A DNA stretch of 5,270 nucleotides from Rikenellaceae bacterium (lineage in GTDB: Bacteria > Bacteroidota > Bacteroidia > Bacteroidales > Rikenellaceae): assembly GCA_020859875.1 (NCBI GenBank), contig JAJBVJ010000301.1, forward strand, positions 1 to 5,270. The letters are read 5' to 3'. This document shows positions 1-5,270 of the stretch, in pieces (position 1 is the first letter of the stretch; every line of letters begins with the position of its first letter). Position numbers and translations under genes: made by a program. The notes beneath the pieces are model-generated. The model worked only from the letters and a program-made list of their open reading frames with translations. It was not told where the DNA came from and ran no database searches.

Positions 1-1163
1 GCGTAGTGGTGGACGACCACAAGGAGGGGGTGATCGACCTGCGGAGGGTCTTTCAGGTCTCCTCGAATATAGGATTCGCCAAAGCGGTGCACCAGCACTA
101 CGGCGGTGATAAAAATTCCGAGGGGCGTTTTGTGGATTATATCTCCAAAATGGGCCTGGGCCAGCCGCTCGGCATCGGACTGCCCGGGGAGGCCTCGCCG
201 CTCATAAAGCACCCTTTGGCGGAGGGTTCCGCCTGGGACGGCACCTCTCTGGTGATGATGTCCTATGGCTACGCCCTCGAACTCACCCCCATGCACACCC
301 TCGCGCTCTATAACGCCGTAGCCAACAACGGGCGGATGGTAAGGCCCCGGCTGGTGCGCGAGGTGAGCAGTTACGGCCAGACGGTACAGAAATTCGGCAC
401 CGAGGTCATAAATCCCGCGATCTGTTCCCGCCCGACCCTGGAGCTGGTGCGCTCGTGCCTGGAAGGGGTGGTGAGCGAGGGGACGGGGGGCGTTCTGAAA
501 AACCCCTACTACGACGTGGCCGCCAAGACCGGCACGGCGCAGATGCCCTTCGACAATGGCGGATATACCGACTCCCGGGGCGGACGCAACTATCTGGCCA
601 CCATGGTGGGTTACTTCCCGGCCGACAACCCCAAATATACCTGTATCGTGGCGATAAAGACCTACCACGGCCCGGGCAACCGCAACACCTACTACGGAGC
701 GTCGCTTCCCGGCCCCGTGTTCCGGGCGATAGCCGACCGGGTCTACGCTTCGAACACCTCGTGGCACACGAGTGTCGACACGGGGCGCGAAAAACAGCCC
801 CCCGCCCCGGCCTCCGTCAAGAACGGGACGGTAGAAGGGCTGCGGATGGTCGCTTCACGGCTCACCCTTCCGTTCAAACCACCCCGCGGCGGCGGCAAGT
901 GGATATATATGGAAAATCCGGATGGTCTGCGGCCCGCAACCAATGACGGGGATCAGGCGGCGGCACCTTTTCTTACCGACGACAACCAGGGCGACACCGT
1001 ACCCTCGGTGAAAGGGATGGGACTACGCGATGCCATGCTATTGCTCGAGGGAAAGGGAATGAAGGTGACCTTCTCCGGCAAGGGACGGGTAACCTCGCAG
1101 TCGGTGGCCGAAGGGACACAGCTGCGGCGCGGGCAGGCGATACACCTCAACCTTACAATTTGA
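1..1163 (+). CDS. ftsI: Septal peptidoglycan transpeptidase FtsI/PBP, C-terminal part with PASTA domain (5' partial)
   Basis: Class B penicillin-binding protein that cross-links septal peptidoglycan in the periplasm. The frame is open to the left edge (GTA at 3-5 precedes the first possible GTG at 6), so the true start lies upstream; residues here are counted from position 6. The second active-site motif SSN is at residues 19-21 and the third, KTGTAQ, at 174-179 (KTG codons begin at 525). The first motif, with the acylated serine (STVK type), and the N-terminal membrane anchor lie outside the window. A proline- and glycine-rich linker (about 260-328) leads to one PASTA domain (about 330-385), which begins DTVPSVKGMGLRDAM. 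A terminal PASTA domain fits Bacteroidetes FtsI as I recall it. The TGA at 1161-1163 is 15 nt before murE, in the same frame. The downstream mur genes favour FtsI over an elongation-specific PBP2. No broken motif is seen. Confidence 0.93.
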   Translation, partial: VVVDDHKEGVIDLRRVFQVSSNIGFAKAVHQHYGGDKNSEGRFVDYISKMGLGQPLGIGLPGEASPLIKHPLAEGSAWDGTSLVMMSYGYALELTPMHTLALYNAVANNGRMVRPRLVREVSSYGQTVQKFGTEVINPAICSRPTLELVRSCLEGVVSEGTGGVLKNPYYDVAAKTGTAQMPFDNGGYTDSRGGRNYLATMVGYFPADNPKYTCIVAIKTYHGPGNRNTYYGASLPGPVFRAIADRVYASNTSWHTSVDTGREKQPPAPASVKNGTVEGLRMVASRLTLPFKPPRGGGKWIYMENPDGLRPATNDGDQAAAPFLTDDNQGDTVPSVKGMGLRDAMLLLEGKGMKVTFSGKGRVTSQSVAEGTQLRRGQAIHLNLTI

Positions 1164-1170
1164 CGATAAA

Positions 1171-1178
1171 AAAAGGAT
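1171..1178 (+). promoter_or_regulatory. Probable A-rich ribosome-binding region of murE
   Basis: The ftsI-murE gap is CGATAAAAAAAGGAT. A run of seven A (1168-1174) leads into GGA (1175-1177), with only one base before the ATG at 1179. That is too close for a standard Shine-Dalgarno site, so the A-rich leader or coupling to ftsI translation may matter more. Weak or absent Shine-Dalgarno sites are usual in Bacteroidetes. Its role is inferred. Confidence 0.35.
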
Positions 1179-2651
1179 ATGACCGTAAAAGAGATATTAC
1201 AGGAGGTCGGAGCCGCTGAAATACATGGCGATGCGGACACTGCGATCGGTTCGATAGGGTTCGATTCGAGGGCCACTCAGCCGGGCGGGATCTTCTTCGC
1301 CGTGCCCGGAACCGCTGCCGACGGGCACCGCTATATAGGACAGGCCGTCGGCAATGGGGCCCGAGCGGTTGTCTGCGAGCGGATGCCGGACGAGATGGCG
1401 CCGGTGGTGACTTACGTCCGTGTGGAAGACAGCGCCGCGGCCCTCGGCCCAGCGGCCTCCGCATTCTACGGCCACCCCTCCCGCAAGCTGAAACTCGTGG
1501 GAGTGACGGGTACCAACGGCAAGACCACCACAGCGACCCTGCTCTGCGACCTGTTCGAGCGCCTCGGGTATAAGGCAGGGCTCATATCCACCGTGCAGTA
1601 CCGCACGGGCAGCCGCCGTCTCGATTCCACACACACTACTCCCGACCCCGTCAGACTCAATGCGATGCTTGCCGAGATGGCCGCCGCCGGGTGTGGATTC
1701 TGTTTTATGGAAGTGAGCTCGCACAGCATCGTGCAAAACCGAATTGCGGGGCTTGGGTTCGCGGGGGGTATTTTCAGCAACATAACCCACGACCACCTCG
1801 ACTACCACGGCACTTTCGCCGAATACATACGGGCCAAAAAGCTTTTTTTCGACAACCTGCCCGCGGAGGCCTTCGCGCTGGTCAATGCCGACGACCGCAA
1901 CGGACAGGTGATGCTCCAGAACACCAGGGCAAAGAAATACACCTATTCGCTCCGCAAAAAGGCCGACTTCAACTGCAAGATACTGGAGACCCACTTCGAG
2001 GGGACGCTCCTTTCGATGGACGGGGCCGAGCTCTGGACGGGATTCGTGGGGCGGTTCAACGCCTACAACCTGCTGGCCGTCTACGGTGCGGCGCGGCTCC
2101 TCGGAGCCGAAAAGGAGGAGGTGCTCCCGGCGATGAGCGCCCTGGGGCCCGTGGACGGGCGCTTCGAGGCGATCCGCTCCGGCGATGGCAAAACGGCAAT
2201 CGTCGACTATGCCCACACCCCGGATGCCCTGCAGAATGTCATCTCTGCGATCAACGAAATACGCACCCCCGAGCAGAGGCTCATAACCGTAGTGGGCTGC
2301 GGCGGTAACCGCGATGCGGCCAAGCGCCCCATCATGGCCGCTATCGCCGCCCGGGAGAGCGATCTTGCCATCCTCACCTCCGACAACCCCCGTTTCGAGG
2401 AGCCCGAGGCGATCCTGGCCGATATGGAAAAGGGGCTCGACCCCACCCTCCATACCCTCACCATCACCGACCGGGGGCAGGCGATAGGGGCCGCCGCGGC
2501 GGCCGCCCGCCCCGGGGATATAATCCTTGTGGCCGGGAAGGGACACGAAACATATCAGGATGTCTGCGGGGTCAAAACCCATTTCGACGACCGCCGCGTG
2601 GTGCGAAAAGCCTTCGCAGTTACAGAAAACAACGATCGAGATACGAAATAA
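1179..2651 (+). CDS. murE: UDP-N-acetylmuramoyl-L-alanyl-D-glutamate--2,6-diaminopimelate ligase MurE
   Basis: Cytoplasmic ATP-dependent Mur ligase that joins the third amino acid, predicted meso-diaminopimelate, to UDP-MurNAc-L-Ala-D-Glu. At 490 residues it has full family length. The N-terminal UDP-substrate domain is about 1-100 (FDSR at 28-31, PGGIFFAVPG at 35-44). The central ATPase domain has the P-loop GTNGKTT at 111-117, TTPDP at 153-157, EVSSHS at 178-183 and NITHDHLDYH at 201-210; K220 in RAKKLFF aligns with the carbamylated lysine of this family. The C-terminal domain has GRFE at 327-330, DYAHTPDAL at 343-351, GGNRDAAKRP at 375-384, DNPR at 402-405 and GKGHETYQ at 453-460. DNPR is the known signature for meso-DAP rather than lysine. 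The ATG at 1179 fits because the conserved N-terminus (MTVKEILQEVGAAEIHGDAD) starts there. It sits 15 nt after ftsI and 12 nt before mraY; murF does not follow as it does in E. coli. No defects are seen. Confidence 0.97.
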   Translation: MTVKEILQEVGAAEIHGDADTAIGSIGFDSRATQPGGIFFAVPGTAADGHRYIGQAVGNGARAVVCERMPDEMAPVVTYVRVEDSAAALGPAASAFYGHPSRKLKLVGVTGTNGKTTTATLLCDLFERLGYKAGLISTVQYRTGSRRLDSTHTTPDPVRLNAMLAEMAAAGCGFCFMEVSSHSIVQNRIAGLGFAGGIFSNITHDHLDYHGTFAEYIRAKKLFFDNLPAEAFALVNADDRNGQVMLQNTRAKKYTYSLRKKADFNCKILETHFEGTLLSMDGAELWTGFVGRFNAYNLLAVYGAARLLGAEKEEVLPAMSALGPVDGRFEAIRSGDGKTAIVDYAHTPDALQNVISAINEIRTPEQRLITVVGCGGNRDAAKRPIMAAIAARESDLAILTSDNPRFEEPEAILADMEKGLDPTLHTLTITDRGQAIGAAAAAARPGDIILVAGKGHETYQDVCGVKTHFDDRRVVRKAFAVTENNDRDTK

Positions 2652-2663
2652 AAGAAAACCGAG

Positions 2664-3908
2664 ATGCTCTACCACCTTATCAAATGGCTCGACGGAAGGG
2701 TCGACATTCCCGGATCGGGACTCTTCCAGTACCTCTCTTTCCGGGCGGCGATGGCTATAATACTGGCTCTTCTGATAGGTATGATCTTCGGACGGAAGGT
2801 GATCGACCTGCTGAGACGCAAACAGATCGGGGAGGATATTCGCGAGCTGGGCCTTCACGGGCAGATGGAAAAAAAGGGCACCCCGACGATGGGCGGCATC
2901 GTGATCCTCGGGTCGGTGCTCGTCCCGATCCTGCTCTTCGGCAACCTTACCAATATCTACGTTCAGCTGATGATCCTTTCGACCCTCTGGCTCGGAACCA
3001 TCGGTTTTCTGGACGACTATATAAAGGTGTTCCGAAAGAACAAAGCGGGCCTGCGGGGGCGCTTCAAGATTTTCGGTCAGGTGGGACTGGGGATCATCGT
3101 GGGAACTATCATGTGCTTCAATTCCAATATCGTGGTAAAGGAGAAGGTGGAGCCGTGGGCCCCTAACGCCGAGCTGACCGAAGTGGGCAGCGACGGGGGT
3201 CGGACGGTCTACCTCTCGGAAGAGGGCACCCGAACCAAGACCACCATACCGTTCGTAAAAAACAACGAATTCGACTACCACTGGTTTTTCGCCTCGGACA
3301 CCACGGCGGGAAATATCGCCACATGGATCATATACATCCTTGCCGCCATCTTCATAATCACGGCCGTATCGAACGGGGCGAACCTTACCGACGGTCTCGA
3401 CGGTTTGTCGGCCGGGGTCTCGGCCCTGGTTGTATTCGTACTCGGGGTGCTGGCCTACGTGGGCGGCAATGTGATCTATGCCGACTACCTCAATATAATG
3501 TACATCCCCTCGAGCGGAGAGCTGGTGGTATTCGCCGCGGCGTTCCTCGGGGCGCTGATCGGATTCATATGGTACAACTGCTACCCGGCGCAGGTGTTTA
3601 TGGGCGACACGGGGAGCCTGGCCATCGGGGGGATGATAGCCGTCTTCGCACTTTTGATACGCAAGGAACTGCTGCTTCCGATCCTGTGCGGGGTTTTTCT
3701 GGTTGAAGGGATGTCCGTAATCGTGCAGGTAGCCTGGTTCAAATACACAAAACGCAAATACGGAGAGGGCAGGCGCGTTTTCCTCATGTCGCCCCTGCAC
3801 CACCACTACCAGATAAAGGGCTATCCGGAGGCCAAGATCACCGTCCGTTTCTGGATCATACAGCTACTGCTGGCGGCCATAACACTCGTAACGCTAAAGA
3901 TCAGGTAA
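2664..3908 (+). CDS. mraY: Phospho-N-acetylmuramoyl-pentapeptide-transferase MraY, with extended periplasmic loop
   Basis: Integral membrane enzyme that transfers phospho-MurNAc-pentapeptide from UDP to undecaprenyl phosphate, giving lipid I at the inner face of the membrane. About ten hydrophobic segments can be read, near residues 26-43, 77-94, 98-116, 135-152, 217-236, 251-268, 286-304, 318-333, 337-357 and 394-412, matching the ten-helix MraY fold. Conserved cytoplasmic motifs are KKGTPTMGG (70-78), FLDDYIKV (115-122, with the catalytic aspartate pair D117/D118), NLTDGLDGLSAG (240-251), VFMGDTGSLA (311-320, catalytic D315) and the end motif RVFLMSPLHHHYQIKG (371-386). At 414 residues it is longer than E. 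coli MraY (360). Most of the excess is a hydrophilic stretch at about 155-212, between the fourth and fifth segments, so periplasmic in the known topology. The ATG at 2664 follows the murE stop by 12 nt of purine-rich sequence without a clear Shine-Dalgarno site. The stop TAA (3906-3908) lies 3 nt before murD. Confidence 0.97.
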   Translation: MLYHLIKWLDGRVDIPGSGLFQYLSFRAAMAIILALLIGMIFGRKVIDLLRRKQIGEDIRELGLHGQMEKKGTPTMGGIVILGSVLVPILLFGNLTNIYVQLMILSTLWLGTIGFLDDYIKVFRKNKAGLRGRFKIFGQVGLGIIVGTIMCFNSNIVVKEKVEPWAPNAELTEVGSDGGRTVYLSEEGTRTKTTIPFVKNNEFDYHWFFASDTTAGNIATWIIYILAAIFIITAVSNGANLTDGLDGLSAGVSALVVFVLGVLAYVGGNVIYADYLNIMYIPSSGELVVFAAAFLGALIGFIWYNCYPAQVFMGDTGSLAIGGMIAVFALLIRKELLLPILCGVFLVEGMSVIVQVAWFKYTKRKYGEGRRVFLMSPLHHHYQIKGYPEAKITVRFWIIQLLLAAITLVTLKIR

Positions 3909-3911
3909 ACC
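3902..3911 (+). promoter_or_regulatory. mraY-murD junction: stop, one codon, GTG start, with weak Shine-Dalgarno site
   Basis: The last mraY codons contain CAGG (3902-3905), six bases before the GTG at 3912; this is the only candidate Shine-Dalgarno match. TAA (3906-3908), ACC (3909-3911) and GTG follow in one frame. The murD start therefore cannot lie further upstream, and re-initiation by ribosomes finishing mraY is likely. The sequence arrangement is certain; the coupling is inferred. Confidence 0.45.
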
Positions 3912-5270
3912 GTGGAAACCATCGTTATATTGGGAGGGGGCGAAAGCGGCTGGGGAACTGCCCGGCTGGCCCGAAATGTGGAACAAAGGGTCTTCCTTTC
4001 GGACAGCGGCACGCTCGAGGCCCGCTACCGCGAGGCCCTTACAGGGGCCGGTATAGATTTCGAGGAGGGGGGCCACGACAGGGTTTTCGGCATGTGCCCC
4101 ACGTGTGTTGTCAAAAGCCCGGGAATACCGGACACTGCCCCCGTAGTGCGGCACTTTGCCGAAGTCGGGATCCCGGTAATATCCGAGATCGAGTACGCCA
4201 AAAGATATTCGCGCGGACGCACGATCTGCATCACGGGCTCCAACGGCAAGACCACCACGGCGACACTTGTCCACCGTATCCTTTGCCGGGCGGGTTACGA
4301 CGCCGCCCTGGCGGGTAACGTAGGGGACAGCTATGCGGCGCGTGTGGCGGAAAATGACGCCGAGTGGTACGTTCTGGAGCTGAGCAGCTTCCAGCTCGAC
4401 GGCATGTTCTCCTTCCGGGCGGACATTGCCCTGCTGCTGAACATCACCCCCGACCATCTCGACCGCTACGATTACGACATGGAAAAGTACGCCGCAAGCA
4501 AGATGCGTATTGCGGCCAACCAGACCCCTGAGGACTACCTTATATATAACGCCTGCGACCGGACGGTCATCCGCCGTGCGGAACTGGCCGCATCGCGGGC
4601 GGGAAAGCTCCCTTTTTCCACATGCCGCGACGGGCACGGCAAAGTTCCCGAGCCGCATACCGTCAGCGGCGCCCTCAGGGGTGGCGGCTACCTCGAAGGC
4701 GGGACGATAACCATGTTCTGCAACGGCCTGAACTTCTCGATGCCGGCCGGAGAGCTGGGAATATCGGGGAAACATAACGCCGGCAATGCCATCGCCGCTT
4801 CGCTTGCGGCGATGGCCGCCGGGGTGGATACGGCCACGATCGAAAAAGTCCTGCACGACTTCCACGGCGTGGAGCACCGCATGGAATATGCGGGCACCGT
4901 CGGCGGGGTGCGTTTTATCAACGACTCGAAGGCCACCAATACCGATGCGGCATGGTATGGCCTCGAGGGGACGCCCGGCGCCGTGGTCTGGATCGCGGGG
5001 GGTACCGACAAGGGCAACGACTACGGCGAACTTCGAAAGATAGCCGCGGGGAAGGTCAAGGCTCTGGTTTGCATGGGGGCGGATAATGCGAAACTCGTCG
5101 AGAGTTTCCAAGCCGTTATACCGCAGATATTCGACACCGGCTCTCTGGACGAGGCCATGCAGGCGGCCCTGTCGGCCGCCCGGCCGGGCGACACGGTGTT
5201 GCTCTCGCCGGCCTGCGCCAGCTTCGACCTGTTCCGCAATTTCGAGACAGCGGGGGGCCGGCTGTTCAAG
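3912..5270 (+). CDS. murD: UDP-N-acetylmuramoyl-L-alanine--D-glutamate ligase MurD (3' partial)
   Basis: Cytoplasmic Mur ligase that adds D-glutamate to UDP-MurNAc-L-alanine with ATP, the step before MurE. Reading codon by codon from GTG 3912 gives 453 residues with no stop; the frame runs off the right edge. The N-terminal Rossmann-like UDP domain begins METIVILGGGESG (glycine motif at 8-13). VVKSPGIP is at 67-74, the P-loop GSNGKTT at 109-115, LAGNVGDS at 133-140, LELSSFQL at 155-162 and NITPDHLDRY at 177-186; K197 in YAASKMRI aligns with the carbamylated lysine. C-terminal motifs are SGKHNAGNAIAA (285-296), HRMEYAG (322-328), NDSKATNTDAA (337-347), AGGTDKGND (362-370) and LSPACASFDLFRNFE (431-445). 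E. coli MurD (438 residues) ends shortly after the last motif, so probably only about 5-15 residues are missing. The start is fixed by the in-frame mraY stop one codon upstream. W14 after the glycine motif is unusual. ftsW and murG would be expected next, from known Bacteroidetes order. Confidence 0.96.
   Translation, partial: METIVILGGGESGWGTARLARNVEQRVFLSDSGTLEARYREALTGAGIDFEEGGHDRVFGMCPTCVVKSPGIPDTAPVVRHFAEVGIPVISEIEYAKRYSRGRTICITGSNGKTTTATLVHRILCRAGYDAALAGNVGDSYAARVAENDAEWYVLELSSFQLDGMFSFRADIALLLNITPDHLDRYDYDMEKYAASKMRIAANQTPEDYLIYNACDRTVIRRAELAASRAGKLPFSTCRDGHGKVPEPHTVSGALRGGGYLEGGTITMFCNGLNFSMPAGELGISGKHNAGNAIAASLAAMAAGVDTATIEKVLHDFHGVEHRMEYAGTVGGVRFINDSKATNTDAAWYGLEGTPGAVVWIAGGTDKGNDYGELRKIAAGKVKALVCMGADNAKLVESFQAVIPQIFDTGSLDEAMQAALSAARPGDTVLLSPACASFDLFRNFETAGGRLFK

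Noticed and set aside
455..946. Overlapping + strand frame inside ftsI (163 codons)
   Set aside because: Its composition is dominated by Arg, Gly and Pro, as is typical of a shifted frame in GC-rich coding DNA. The ftsI frame carries the conserved KTGT motif over the same bases.
1691..2308. Overlapping + strand frame inside murE (205 codons)
   Set aside because: It is a shifted-frame shadow. The murE frame over these bases contains EVSSHS, NITHDHLDYH and the carbamylated-lysine position, with no sign of a frameshift.
1197..3806. Very long (869-codon) open frame on the - strand opposite murE and mraY
   Set aside because: It lies in exact codon register opposite two strongly supported genes and shows no recognisable domain. 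Its existence is explained by the lack of TTA, CTA and TCA codons in the sense genes, and it crosses the murE-mraY gap only because that gap is a multiple of three.
3909..3911. Possible promoter or terminator between the genes
   Set aside because: The gaps of 15, 12 and 3 nt are too short to hold a terminator hairpin, and no match to the Bacteroidetes -7/-33 promoter pattern was seen near them. Internal promoters within the genes cannot be excluded by reading alone.
3894..5111. 405-codon open frame on the - strand opposite murD
   Set aside because: It has the same cause: a codon-register shadow of murD, which shows every expected Mur ligase motif. No family is recognisable in the antisense product.
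1..5270. Mobile element, CRISPR array, tRNA or other hidden system
   Set aside because: Coding sequence of four conserved dcw genes covers nearly all of the window. No direct or inverted repeat array, transposase fragment or RNA-like fold stood out on either strand.

Overview
The window is a piece of a division and cell-wall (dcw) cluster. Four genes lie head to tail on the + strand and fill almost the whole sequence: the 3' part of ftsI (a peptidoglycan transpeptidase with a C-terminal PASTA domain), complete murE, complete mraY, and murD, which is cut off just before its end. The gaps are 15, 12 and 3 nt, so transcription as one operon is likely. No RNA gene, mobile element, CRISPR array, promoter or terminator could be supported, and no stretch over 300 nt lacks a gene.

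The likely source is a GC-rich member of Bacteroidetes, perhaps an Alistipes-like (Rikenellaceae) gut bacterium. Four points support this: the order ftsI-murE-mraY-murD without murF between murE and mraY; an MraY of 414 residues with a long hydrophilic insert between the fourth and fifth membrane segments; an FtsI ending in one PASTA domain; and MurD motifs of the Bacteroidetes type (such as AGGTDKGND). Genus is inferred from base composition and recalled family features, not from a database match. The MurE DNPR motif predicts a meso-diaminopimelate cell wall.

Region by region: 1-1163 is the transpeptidase end with the SSN and KTGT motifs; the catalytic STVK-type serine lies upstream of the window. 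1179-2651 is MurE, which adds the third amino acid to UDP-MurNAc-L-Ala-D-Glu. 2664-3908 is MraY, which transfers phospho-MurNAc-pentapeptide to undecaprenyl phosphate to make lipid I. 3912-5270 is MurD, which adds D-Glu to UDP-MurNAc-L-Ala and so acts just before MurE. Together the genes supply precursor and lipid carrier steps, and the septal enzyme that uses the final product.

I found no undescribed system. The region is conserved core metabolism. Points worth a second look are the MraY insert, the GTG start of murD one codon after the mraY stop, the missing murF, and the shared reading frame of all four genes with long antisense shadow frames.
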